Shown here one piece after another: positions 56,608 through 64,000 of a stretch of DNA of 64,000 nt. This stretch comes from an uncultured Prevotellaceae bacterium (GTDB taxonomy: Bacteria > Bacteroidota > Bacteroidia > Bacteroidales > Bacteroidaceae). The translations under genes and the position numbers were made by a program. Under the pieces are notes generated by a model. That model was not told where the DNA came from. It saw nothing but the letters and a program-made list of their open reading frames with translations, and made no database searches. Position 1 is the first letter of the stretch. Every line of letters starts with the position of its first letter. The stretch is taken from positions 62,001-126,000 of the forward strand of contig ONDM01000009.1 of the NCBI GenBank assembly GCA_900316585.1, given 5' to 3'.

Positions 56608-57735
56608 TTATAAGACTTTCTTCAGACGTTCGATGAAGTCGTCCGCTTCTGCTTTGGTCAAGCAGAGTGGAGGAAGCAGTCGAAGTACATTTGTTCCACT
56701 GCATCCTGTAAAACAATGTTGTTCCTTAACCAGTTTTGTGCGAATTTCCTTGTAGGGTACGTCCAACTCTATTCCAATCATAAGGCCAAGTCCACGAACT
56801 TCTGTCACATGTGGAAGTTTCTCGTTTTTCAGTCGATTCATCAGATAGGAGCCAACTTCAGCGGCGTTCTCTATCAGATGCTCTTTTTCAATAATGTCTA
56901 GCACAGCTATTGCACCAGCACATGCAAGGTGGTTACCTCCGAAGGTAGTGCCTAGCTGACCATAAATAGGCTTGAACTTTGGTGAAATCAAGACTGCAGC
57001 CATTGGGAATCCATTGGCAATGCCTTTGGCTACAGTGATTAGGTCTGGCTTCACATCGGAATACTGATGTGCAAAGAATTTTCCAGATCGACCGTAACCA
57101 CACTGAATCTCATCGCAAATCATAATGGTGTCATATTTGTCACATAGTTCACGCAATCCTTGCAGGAATTCCGATGTTACAATGCGGATACCACCTACGC
57201 CTTGAATACATTCCAAAATAATAGCGCAGACATCACCTTTTTCCATTTCTTTCTTCCAGGCATCTAAGTCGTTGATAGGAAGATAAGTAACATGCCCATT
57301 GGCGTTGATAGGTGATATGATTTTGGGATTTGCAGTAGCCTCTACAGCTAATGAGGTACGACCGTGAAATGCTTTTTCCATAGAAAGCACACGGGTACGT
57401 CCGTTATAGAATGATGCCAGTTTCATGGCATTTTCGTTTGCTTCTGCGCCACTGTTGATGAGGAAAAGTTGATAGTCATCGTATCCACAGATTTTGCCCA
57501 GACATTCTGCAAGTTGCTTTTGCAGTGGGTTAATGACAGAGTTGCTGTAGAATCCCAACTTATTCAGCTGTTGGGTCATGCATGCCACATAATGTGGATG
57601 GCAGTGTCCCACGCTGATGACAGCATGTCCTCCATATAGGTCTAGATATTCCTGGCCATCTTCATCCCAGACTTTGCAGCCTTTACCATGGTCTATGGTT
57701 ATGTCGAATAATGGATATACATCAAATAACTTCAT
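56608..57735 (-). CDS. argD: N-acetyl/N-succinyl-ornithine aminotransferase
   Basis: PLP-dependent class III aminotransferase of arginine synthesis, converting N-acyl-glutamate semialdehyde to N-acyl-ornithine. It has 375 residues. The PLP Lys is in TVAKGIANGFPM; INSGAEANENAMK and CDEIQCGYGRSG are further family blocks. In Bacteroides the acyl group is succinyl rather than acetyl, so the substrate is probably the succinylated form. It is the last gene of the argR-GNAT-argG-argC-argD operon, 11 bp after argC. Confidence 0.94.
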   Translation of the reverse strand: MKLFDVYPLFDITIDHGKGCKVWDEDGQEYLDLYGGHAVISVGHCHPHYVACMTQQLNKLGFYSNSVINPLQKQLAECLGKICGYDDYQLFLINSGAEANENAMKLASFYNGRTRVLSMEKAFHGRTSLAVEATANPKIISPINANGHVTYLPINDLDAWKKEMEKGDVCAIILECIQGVGGIRIVTSEFLQGLRELCDKYDTIMICDEIQCGYGRSGKFFAHQYSDVKPDLITVAKGIANGFPMAAVLISPKFKPIYGQLGTTFGGNHLACAGAIAVLDIIEKEHLIENAAEVGSYLMNRLKNEKLPHVTEVRGLGLMIGIELDVPYKEIRTKLVKEQHCFTGCSGTNVLRLLPPLCLTKAEADDFIERLKKVL

Positions 57736-57746
57736 AGTTTTAAGAT

Positions 57747-58784
57747 TTAGAAAGCACTTGGTTTCAGTCTGAGTCCTGTAGTTTCATCAATTCCGAACAT
57801 CAAATTCATGTTTTGTACTGCCTGACCTACGGCTCCTTTCAGCAAATTGTCTATAATGGTGGTGATGACAGCCTTATTGCCGAACTTGTCAACATGTACC
57901 AATGCCTTGTTTGTATTAACTACTTGTTTCAAATCTAACGCTTTGTTCACATAGTATGTGAAGGCAGCATCTTTATAGAAATCCCTGAATAGTTTTGCCA
58001 ATTGTTCTTCGGTAGGGTTGGAAATAGTCCCCTCCTCTCCATCGAACTTGACCACTTCTGTACAGAAAATACCTCGGGCGAAATCACCACGGTATGGTAT
58101 AAAATCGATGGTAATGTCTTTATCTGTTGGAGCAGCTACCAAAGTGTCGATAATGGTTGGCGCCTGTGCCGGACGAAGTTCGTTCAGGCTTTGGCAAATC
58201 TCATGTAAGTGTTGGTGAGTGAAAACCTTATAGATACTTAAGTTGTTATTTCTCCAAGAAAAGTGTGTAGAGGCACTCGGTTTCTGACCAGCACCAGTAG
58301 AACCTGTGATTGCATTTACCGCTACATCATGTTTTAGCAAACCTGCTTTGGCCAGTGGCAGAAGACCTATTTGAACACAGGTAGCAAAGCAACCAGGATT
58401 AGCTAGATGCTGGCAACCCTGAATTGATTCTTTGTGGATTTCTGGCAGTCCATATACATAATCATGTGTAGGCGCAGCTATGCGAAAGTCCTGGGCCAGG
58501 TCTATGATTTTTACATGGTCTGGAATGCTGTGTTCTTTCAGAAAAGCTTCACTCTTTCCATGGCCAAAACAGAAAAAAACCACATCTACTTGACTAAAGG
58601 GCATTTCAGCAGAGAAACGTAAGTCAGTTTCACCTAGTAATCCCTCATGCACGTCAGTGACTAGATTTCCTGCATTGGATTCACTGTTGGCAAATACAAT
58701 CTCCACTTCTGGATGCCAAAGCAGCAAACGGATTAATTCACCTCCGGTATAGCCGGCTGCACCTAAGATACCTACTTTAATCAT
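57747..58784 (-). CDS. argC: N-acyl-gamma-glutamyl-phosphate reductase
   Basis: NADPH-dependent reductase producing N-acyl-glutamate semialdehyde. The 345 residues show the Rossmann GILGAAGYTGGELIRLL (residues about 5-21) and the catalytic Cys in NPGCFATCVQIGLLPL. GSTGAGQKPSASTHF and the HQHLHEI segment, which holds the catalytic His, are present. It overlaps argG by 4 bp (ATGA). No argB is in this operon, so the kinase is encoded elsewhere. Confidence 0.95.
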   Translation of the reverse strand: MIKVGILGAAGYTGGELIRLLLWHPEVEIVFANSESNAGNLVTDVHEGLLGETDLRFSAEMPFSQVDVVFFCFGHGKSEAFLKEHSIPDHVKIIDLAQDFRIAAPTHDYVYGLPEIHKESIQGCQHLANPGCFATCVQIGLLPLAKAGLLKHDVAVNAITGSTGAGQKPSASTHFSWRNNNLSIYKVFTHQHLHEICQSLNELRPAQAPTIIDTLVAAPTDKDITIDFIPYRGDFARGIFCTEVVKFDGEEGTISNPTEEQLAKLFRDFYKDAAFTYYVNKALDLKQVVNTNKALVHVDKFGNKAVITTIIDNLLKGAVGQAVQNMNLMFGIDETTGLRLKPSAF

Positions 58785-59986
58785 CTTTCTTCGTCTGGGT
58801 GAGCCAAATAATATGCACGAAGTGGGGTTGCGGAAACCTTGATAAAGCCTTTGGCATCCTCAGAGGTCCATGCCTTAGCAGTCTCGCCGTATTCACCAAG
58901 TTTGTTCTTGACTAAATCATTCGGTGAGTCAACGCCTATGGTCTGGAAACCATATGGACGAAGTTCAAGCGTAACAGTGCCTGTTACGTTACGTTGAGAG
59001 GATGTCAGCATGGCTTCTATGTCTGGCATGACGGGCTCTAGATATTGACTTTCATGCAAGAACATACCGTACCAGTTGGCAACTTGATCTTTCCAATACT
59101 GTTGCCATTTTGACAAGGTGTATTTCTCTAGGAATCGGTGTGCACCGATAATCAGCATTGGTGCAGCAGCTTCAAAGCCTACACGTCCTTTGATTCCAAT
59201 GATAGTATCGCCCACATGACAGTCTCGGCCGATGGCATAGGCTTGTCCTATTTTTTCAACCTCCTGAATGGCCTGAATCTTATCATTATAATGAACACCG
59301 TTGACACTACTCAGCTCGCCCTTCTCAAATCCTAGAGAGAGGATCTCAGTACCTTCTTTTGTAGGGTGCTTCAGGTATGCACTTTCAGGTAGGCCTTGCT
59401 TGCTATCCAAAATTTCACCACCACAGATGGATGTGCCCCAAATGCCCACATTGTAACTATACTTCAGTTTAGTGAAGTCTGCAAAGTATCCATTCTTATT
59501 AAGGTATTCTACTTCTTCCTGGCGACTTAGGTTGAAGTCTCTGGTCAGGGTGATGATTTCCACGCCTGGGCACATTACGAGGAAGGTCATATCGAAGCGG
59601 ATTTGGTCATTTCCAGCTCCAGTAGATCCATGGGCAATAGCATTGGCTCCGATTTCCTTAGCATAGCGCGCAATGGCTAATGCCTGGAAAATACGTTCAG
59701 AACTTACAGAGATGGGGTAGCAGTTGTTTCGTAGTACGTTACCGAAAACCATGTACTTCAGACTCTTTGCATAATACTCTTGAGTTACATCTAATGTGAC
59801 GTATTTAGTAGCTCCTAGTTTATAGGCATTTTCTTCGTTGGCCTTCAGTTGTTCTGCACTGAACCCTCCTGTGTTGGCACATGCTGCATGAACTTCATAT
59901 CCTTTTTCTTTAGCCAGGTACATTACTGTGTAGCTGGTGTCGAGACCTCCACTGAAGGCAACGACTACTTTCTTTTTTTCTGCCAT
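58781..59986 (-). CDS. argG: Argininosuccinate synthase
   Basis: ATP-dependent ligase that joins citrulline and aspartate. The 401-residue protein has the PP-loop VVAFSGGLDTSY at the N-terminus and the ANTGGFSAEQL, AHGSTGAGNDQIRF and WGTSICGGEIL segments. It is shorter and somewhat unlike the E. coli type, matching the Bacteroidetes group. It lies 48 bp after the GNAT gene and overlaps argC by 4 bp. Confidence 0.95.
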   Translation of the reverse strand: MAEKKKVVVAFSGGLDTSYTVMYLAKEKGYEVHAACANTGGFSAEQLKANEENAYKLGATKYVTLDVTQEYYAKSLKYMVFGNVLRNNCYPISVSSERIFQALAIARYAKEIGANAIAHGSTGAGNDQIRFDMTFLVMCPGVEIITLTRDFNLSRQEEVEYLNKNGYFADFTKLKYSYNVGIWGTSICGGEILDSKQGLPESAYLKHPTKEGTEILSLGFEKGELSSVNGVHYNDKIQAIQEVEKIGQAYAIGRDCHVGDTIIGIKGRVGFEAAAPMLIIGAHRFLEKYTLSKWQQYWKDQVANWYGMFLHESQYLEPVMPDIEAMLTSSQRNVTGTVTLELRPYGFQTIGVDSPNDLVKNKLGEYGETAKAWTSEDAKGFIKVSATPLRAYYLAHPDEER

Positions 59987-60017
59987 ATTTGTTTTTTGAT
60001 TTGTTCGTTATGTTAAA

Positions 60018-60635
60018 TTAGACCAACCCTCTTGAGACGACAGTTTTCATTATTTTCTGAAATACATCCAGTGGGGTTGGTTCTCCCTTGTGTTGTTCTG
60101 GGTCATAGAGCATACCTGTGCAGATGCAGTACTTTCGTCCGGTGCGGATTAGCACATCGTTGTTTACACAGCCTTCACATCCTTTCCAGAAGGACTCATC
60201 GTCGGTCAGATCAGCAAAAGTTACGGGTACATAACCCAAAGCCGTGTTCATTTTCATTACTGCTGCTCCACTGGTCAGGGAGAAAATCTTGGCTTCAGGC
60301 CAGCGGACACGTGCCAAGGTGAATGTGTGATCCTTGATTTGCTTTGCAATACCCTGACCTTGGTAGTCTGGGTGAACAATCAAACCGGAAGTGGTTACAT
60401 ATGATTTGTTCCCCCAAGTTTCTATATAGGAGAAACCGGCGAACTTGTCACCGTCCAAAGCTATGATAGCCTTGCCTTCCTTCATCTTGGTAGCGAGGTA
60501 TGCATGAGTTCGCTTTGCTATACCTGTACCTCTTTTCTTGGCTGCCTCACTGATGGTATCCAAAATCTGATCTACGTATACCTCATGAGATGCGTCGGCA
60601 ACAAGTATATCGATTTTTGGAGTTTCTTTATTCAT
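60018..60635 (-). CDS. GNAT-family acyltransferase, probable N-acyl(succinyl)-glutamate synthase
   Basis: A 205-residue GNAT protein. The start MNKETPKIDIL at 60635 was chosen over an in-frame TTG six codons upstream. The acetyl-CoA-type loop is HPDYQGQGIAKQI, and FAGFSYIETWG and the TSGLIVHPD segment complete the fold. A C-terminal Cys-rich part (CEGC, then YCICTG) is unusual. Position between argR and argG points to the first step of arginine synthesis. A homologue in the same arg-operon position in B. thetaiotaomicron was, as I recall, proposed as the missing N-succinylglutamate synthase; no classical argA or argJ is in view. Function is a context-based inference. Confidence 0.8.
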   Translation of the reverse strand: MNKETPKIDILVADASHEVYVDQILDTISEAAKKRGTGIAKRTHAYLATKMKEGKAIIALDGDKFAGFSYIETWGNKSYVTTSGLIVHPDYQGQGIAKQIKDHTFTLARVRWPEAKIFSLTSGAAVMKMNTALGYVPVTFADLTDDESFWKGCEGCVNNDVLIRTGRKYCICTGMLYDPEQHKGEPTPLDVFQKIMKTVVSRGLV

Positions 60636-60657
60636 TTTTGATGTTCCTATCAATAAC

Positions 60658-61137
60658 TTAGTAATGAATGTCTGGGATGATAATCTTCAAAGCATGGATA
60701 AGTTCTATCCGGCTGGCTTGTTCTTGAATGACCACGAATATGGTATCGTCACCAGCAATAGTTCCACATATCTGCTTGGGGTTAAGGTTGTCTATGTCAT
60801 AGGCTAGACGACTGGCATAGCCCGGCTTGGTTTTTATTACGGCGATATTAGCGGAGAAGGTAATGGACAAAAAGCCTGAATCCACCATCATTTCACTCAG
60901 TTTCGCTGTATCTGTGTTACGCATGTACATGGTGTTGTTTGGTAGTACATATACATATTTTCCGTATAAAGAGGATGCCTTGGCAACCTTCAGCTGTTTC
61001 AAGTCACGGGACAATGTAGCCTGGGTCAGGTTGAATCCTTCTTTCGTAAGTTCCTGCAGCAGTTCGTCTTGATTTCCAATTTCTTTGCAGGAAATGATAG
61101 CCTTGATGGCTTCCAATCTTCGATTCTTATCTTTCAT
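60658..61137 (-). CDS. argR: Arginine repressor
   Basis: Arginine-responsive repressor of arginine synthesis, forming hexamers. It has 159 residues. The N-terminal winged helix contains the TQATLSRDLKQL recognition helix (residues about 38-49). The C-terminal domain has GTIAGDDTIFV, with aspartates that bind L-arginine. It is the first gene of the arg operon, whose other genes follow closely; an ARG-box-like palindrome overlaps its promoter, indicating autoregulation. Confidence 0.95.
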   Translation of the reverse strand: MKDKNRRLEAIKAIISCKEIGNQDELLQELTKEGFNLTQATLSRDLKQLKVAKASSLYGKYVYVLPNNTMYMRNTDTAKLSEMMVDSGFLSITFSANIAVIKTKPGYASRLAYDIDNLNPKQICGTIAGDDTIFVVIQEQASRIELIHALKIIIPDIHY

Positions 61138-61168
61138 TGCTTTTATTTGTTGTTTCGAAAGGTGGGTG

Positions 61169-61209
61169 CAAAAGTAATCATTATTTTGATATTATGCATA
61201 TTTTTGCAT
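61169..61209 (-). promoter_or_regulatory. argR operon promoter and ARG-box-like operator
   Basis: On the minus strand TACTTTTG (61169-61176) is a -7 box 31 bp before argR. The expected -33 position (61196-61199) lies inside a palindrome ATGCA-N6-TGCAT (61194-61209), an 18-bp element resembling the ARG-box half-sites TGAAT/ATTCA. ArgR bound there would block the polymerase. Confidence 0.65.
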
Positions 61210-61443
61210 GAAAAAAATAAGAATATTATCTTTTTTGATTATATTTATATAAATACGCCTCGATAAATGGTATATTTATTCTATTTCGAGCATGAAATAT
61301 GACTTTAATATGTAATTTTTTAGACTTTGAGGAACTGTGCTCCAACACAAAACGAAATTTATAATATGAAAACGTGCACAAATATTTAAATTGACAAAAT
61401 GTAGATAAATAAATCATTTTTAAATAAATAAAATCAAAAAAGA

Positions 61444-61475
61444 TTAGGACTTTAGTTAGTTTCTTACTATATTTG
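61444..61475 (+). promoter_or_regulatory. Promoter candidate for a small RNA
   Basis: TTAG (61444-61447), a 20-bp spacer and TATATTTG (61468-61475). The -7 box is exact, the -33 box is one base off. Confidence 0.5.
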
Positions 61476-61481
61476 CATTGC

Positions 61482-61576
61482 ATAAAGTTAGAACTCTCTT
61501 ATACTATATCATAAAATTAAGAATAAAACGCTACAATGTAGGTGCCCGTTGTTGTGAAACAATGGGCATCTTTTTT
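61482..61576 (+). ncRNA. Candidate small RNA of about 95 nt
   Basis: Predicted from a promoter ending at 61475 and a strong terminator hairpin at 61541-61570. The hairpin has 13 bp (GGTGCCCGTTGTT with AACAATGGGCATC, two G-U pairs), a GTGA loop and six T. No reading frame of useful length lies in it. Alternatively it could be a leader attenuator, but proB has its own -7 box after the terminator. I do not recognise an Rfam family. Confidence 0.45.
61541..61576 (+). terminator. Strong intrinsic terminator upstream of proB
   Basis: A 13-bp stem (61541-61553 with 61558-61570), 4-nt loop and T6 tail. It faces the plus strand though no coding gene precedes it there, hence the small-RNA suggestion. 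Confidence 0.85.
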
Positions 61577-61617
61577 ATATTAATTGTAAAATAGTCGGTT
61601 TTTAAAGGAAAAATATA

Positions 61618-61625
61618 TATTTTTG
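61618..61625 (+). promoter_or_regulatory. -7 promoter box of proBA
   Basis: TATTTTTG, 33 bp before the proB ATG at 61659. No clear -33 box is present. Confidence 0.5.
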
Positions 61626-61658
61626 CACTTCAAATTATGGAATGACTGGAAAAAGGAA

Positions 61659-62729
61659 ATGAAAAGAGTTGCTATTAAAATAGGTAGTAATGTACTGACC
61701 CGTGCCGATGGTACTTTGGATGTCACCCGTATGTCGGCTTTGGTCGATCAGGTGGCTGAACTATACAAGAATGGCATTCAGTTAGTCCTTATTTCCTCTG
61801 GTGCGGTTGCTAGTGGGCGTAGCGAATTAGGTATCCGTAGAAAGATGGATTCTGTGGATCAGCGTCAGTTGTTTTCTGCTGTTGGCCAAGCAAAGCTGAT
61901 CAATCGTTATTTTGATTTTTTCCGTGAGCATCATATTGCTGTAGGACAGGTGCTTACCATGAAAGAGAGTTTCGGTACACGAAGACATTACCTTAACCAG
62001 CGTAATTGTATAGAAGTCATGTTGGAGAACAAGGTCATTCCTATTATCAATGAAAATGACACAGTTTCTCTTACAGAGCTGATGTTCACCGATAATGATG
62101 AATTGAGTGGGCTTATTGCCAGCATGATTGATGCAGATACCCTGATTATTTTGAGTAATATAGATGGTATTTATGATGGCTCACCTAAGGCCCCTGGCAG
62201 TAAAATTATTCGGTATGTTGGGGCTGATCAGGACCTGTCAGCTTATATACAAGCGGAAAAGTCTGGCTTCGGCCGTGGAGGGATGATTACAAAATGCAAT
62301 ATAGCCCGTAAAGTTTCCCAAGAGGGCATTCGTGTTTTCATTGCCAATGGTAAAAGGGAAAATATATTACTTTCTTTGGTGAACGATCCAGATAATACTT
62401 TGTTCACTTGCTTTGAACCTGCAGTGGGGCAGGTTTCCAGTGTGAAGAAGTGGATAGCTCATAGTGGTGGATTTGCGAAGGGATCTATCCAACTGAATAT
62501 GCAGGCTGTCAAGACTATTCGAGGTAAGAAGGCTGTCAGCATTCTTCCGGTGGGTGTTATAGGAGTGGATGGTGAGTTTGAGAAAGATGATATTGTAAGT
62601 ATTCTAGATGAACAGGGACACAAGATTGGAGTAGGTAAGGTGGGGTATTCATCAGAGGAGGCTGTTGAGGTTCTTGGTAAGCGAGACCAGCGTCCTATGG
62701 TGCATTATGATTATTTGTATTTGGAATAG
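61659..62729 (+). CDS. proB: Glutamate 5-kinase
   Basis: First enzyme of proline synthesis, phosphorylating glutamate; normally feedback-inhibited by proline. I chose the ATG at 61659 ([18 protein letters not shown]), 356 residues, over an earlier start that overlaps the -7 box. The amino-acid kinase domain has [25 protein letters not shown] and the GRGGMITK loop (in [11 protein letters not shown]). A C-terminal PUA domain (about residues 270-356) is present. It is followed 10 bp later by proA. Confidence 0.95.
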   Translation: MKRVAIKIGSNVLTRADGTLDVTRMSALVDQVAELYKNGIQLVLISSGAVASGRSELGIRRKMDSVDQRQLFSAVGQAKLINRYFDFFREHHIAVGQVLTMKESFGTRRHYLNQRNCIEVMLENKVIPIINENDTVSLTELMFTDNDELSGLIASMIDADTLIILSNIDGIYDGSPKAPGSKIIRYVGADQDLSAYIQAEKSGFGRGGMITKCNIARKVSQEGIRVFIANGKRENILLSLVNDPDNTLFTCFEPAVGQVSSVKKWIAHSGGFAKGSIQLNMQAVKTIRGKKAVSILPVGVIGVDGEFEKDDIVSILDEQGHKIGVGKVGYSSEEAVEVLGKRDQRPMVHYDYLYLE

Positions 62730-62739
62730 GAAAGTAACG

Positions 62740-63990
62740 ATGGAGTTGGAGCATATATTTAATAAGGTTAAGAATGCAAGCCGTGAACTGGCTTTTTTGA
62801 AAGAGGAGAAAGTCAATTCTATTTTGCGTGACCTTGCAGATGAGATTGTGAAACGTCAGGGTGAGATCTTGGTAGCCAATATGGAAGATCTGTCTCGAAT
62901 GGATCCTTCCAATCCGATGTATGACCGGCTGAAATTAACCTCTGAACGGATAGAGGGTATTGCTTCCGACACTCGTCATGTAGCTACTTTACCTTCTCCT
63001 CTGGGACGGGTGTTGAAACATAGTGTCTTGCCCAATGGGTTGGACTTGACCCGTATCAGTGTTCCTTTTGGGGTAATCGGAATCATTTATGAGGCTCGTC
63101 CCAATGTGACTGTTGATGTTGCTTCTCTATGCTTGAAAAGCGGGAATGCTTGTGTATTAAAGGGAGGGAAGGATGCTGATGATTCCAACCGTGTCATCGT
63201 AAAGGTGATTCGGGAGGTTTTGGAGCGTCATGAGGTTAATCCTGATGCAGTAACCTTGTTGCCTGCCACTCATGAGGCTACAGGTGAAATGCTGCATGCT
63301 GTGGGTTTTATTGATGTGGTTATCCCTCGTGGAAGTAGTCGTCTGATTAAGTTTGTAAGAGAGAATGCCACAATCCCTGTAATAGAGACTGGTGCAGGTA
63401 TTTGTCATTGTTATTTTGATGAATATGGTGACCTGGAAAAGGGCATCCGGATTATCAATAATGCCAAGACTCGTCGGGTAAGTGTTTGTAATGCATTGGA
63501 TTGTGTGGTTCTTCATGCTTCCCGTCTAGATGATTTGGCAGCTCTGTGTGCACCTCTTGCGGATAGCAAGGTGATTATATATGCCGATGAGCTTTCCTAC
63601 TCAGCCTTGGCTGGGAAGTATCCTGCTGAATTGTTGGAGCATGCAACTCCGGAGTCTTTCGGCACTGAGTTTCAGGCTTACAAGATGGCTGTTAGGACTG
63701 TGGAATCATTTGCCGAAGCCTTGGATTATATTGCCAATAACAGTTCCAAGCATAGTGAGAGTATTGTTACAGAGAATGAGGAACGTGCCGAAACATTCCT
63801 TATGTCTGTAGATGCAGCATGTGTATATGCCAATGCACCTACTTCCTTTACTGATGGTGCTCAGTTTGGCTTGGGTGCAGAGATTGGTATCAGTACCCAG
63901 AAATTGCATGCTCGTGGCCCAATGGCCTTGGAGGAAATGACTACATACAAATGGGTTATCCGTGGAAACGGGCAGACTCGTCCTAAATGA
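62740..63990 (+). CDS. proA: Gamma-glutamyl phosphate reductase
   Basis: NADPH-dependent reductase making glutamate-5-semialdehyde from the product of ProB; the two form a complex. The ATG at 62740 ([13 protein letters not shown]) gives 416 residues, the usual length. The catalytic Cys is in [36 protein letters not shown] and [20 protein letters not shown] are standard ProA segments. It ends 10 bp before the window edge; nothing can be said of downstream genes. Confidence 0.96.
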   Translation: MELEHIFNKVKNASRELAFLKEEKVNSILRDLADEIVKRQGEILVANMEDLSRMDPSNPMYDRLKLTSERIEGIASDTRHVATLPSPLGRVLKHSVLPNGLDLTRISVPFGVIGIIYEARPNVTVDVASLCLKSGNACVLKGGKDADDSNRVIVKVIREVLERHEVNPDAVTLLPATHEATGEMLHAVGFIDVVIPRGSSRLIKFVRENATIPVIETGAGICHCYFDEYGDLEKGIRIINNAKTRRVSVCNALDCVVLHASRLDDLAALCAPLADSKVIIYADELSYSALAGKYPAELLEHATPESFGTEFQAYKMAVRTVESFAEALDYIANNSSKHSESIVTENEERAETFLMSVDAACVYANAPTSFTDGAQFGLGAEIGISTQKLHARGPMALEEMTTYKWVIRGNGQTRPK

Positions 63991-64000
63991 AAAATAAAAA

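Larger units (their letters stand above)
61138..61658. other. Intergenic region argR-proB
   Basis: A 521-bp gap. The left 75 bp holds the argR promoter and operator. The stretch 61215-61440 is AT-rich with no gene or signal I can support. After it come a promoter-terminator pair for a possible small RNA (61482-61576) and a -7 box of proB. Confidence 0.75.

Noticed and set aside
61226..61483. An 85-codon minus-strand frame in the argR-proB gap
   Set aside because: Very AT-rich with lysine, phenylalanine and isoleucine bias from base composition; no recognisable domain or promoter.

Overview
The window looks like core chromosome from a member of the Bacteroidales (Bacteroidaceae/Prevotellaceae type). 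Three things suggest this. Promoters repeatedly show the Bacteroidetes sigma-70 pattern (TTTG, about 19-21 bp, TAnnTTTG) and genes lack strong Shine-Dalgarno sites. The dcw cluster has the Bacteroidetes layout (long FtsL-like protein, PASTA-containing FtsI, yqeY after ftsZ, no murF or ddl). Several lineage-typical genes are present: a two-gene N-acyl amino-acid (glycine) lipid pair, DUF4292, head-GIN and DUF3109 proteins, and a succinylated-type arginine pathway. I see no prophage, insertion sequence, CRISPR array or rRNA.

Layout. 1-7.8 kb: the 3' end of a GH36 alpha-galactosidase, a WYL-type regulator, a small membrane ORF, gpmI, a DUF3109 protein, gyrB, rpsT with tRNA-Glu, and recO. 7.8-23.9 kb: one long minus-strand division and cell-wall operon, mraZ-rsmH-ftsL-ftsI-murE-mraY-murD-ftsW-murG-murC-ftsQ-ftsA-ftsZ-yqeY, with a tandem-repeat MraZ operator in front. 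24.0-25.9 kb: a divergent O-acyltransferase/N-acyltransferase pair resembling glsA-glsB. 26.0-29.3 kb: tRNA-Arg(CCT) and the two-gene 2-oxoglutarate:ferredoxin oxidoreductase korAB. 29.4-31.6 kb: an ECF sigma, anti-sigma, small secreted protein and GIN-domain operon. 31.6-38.9 kb: pckA, a small outer-membrane barrel, then a TlpA-like / DsbD / CyuA redox and cysteine operon. 38.9-42.7 kb: dgt and a GH3 beta-glucosidase.

42.8-51.7 kb: a plus-strand run dut, TPR protein, DUF4292 lipoprotein, EnvC-like factor, M20 deacylase, acyl-CoA synthetase, prfB, CYTH. 51.7-56.4 kb: VanZ-like protein, two tandem NSS sodium symporters, alkaline phosphatase. 56.5-61.1 kb: tRNA-Pro(CGG) and the arginine operon argR-GNAT-argG-argC-argD on the minus strand, with an ARG-box-like palindrome over its promoter. 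61.2-64 kb: an AT-rich gap with a candidate small RNA, then proB-proA.

The genes cover peptidoglycan synthesis and septation (dcw, EnvC-like), envelope lipids and lipoproteins (acyltransferases, DUF4292, acyl-CoA synthetase), central carbon metabolism (GpmI, PckA, KorAB) and arginine/proline synthesis. The M20 deacylase at 47.2 kb probably belongs functionally to the arginine operon 10 kb away. Most of the window is conserved housekeeping DNA. The less ordinary items are the regulatory sites, the candidate small RNA, the acyltransferase pair, the DUF4292/EnvC cluster and the ECF-sigma operon. I found no clear novel multi-gene defence or mobile system.
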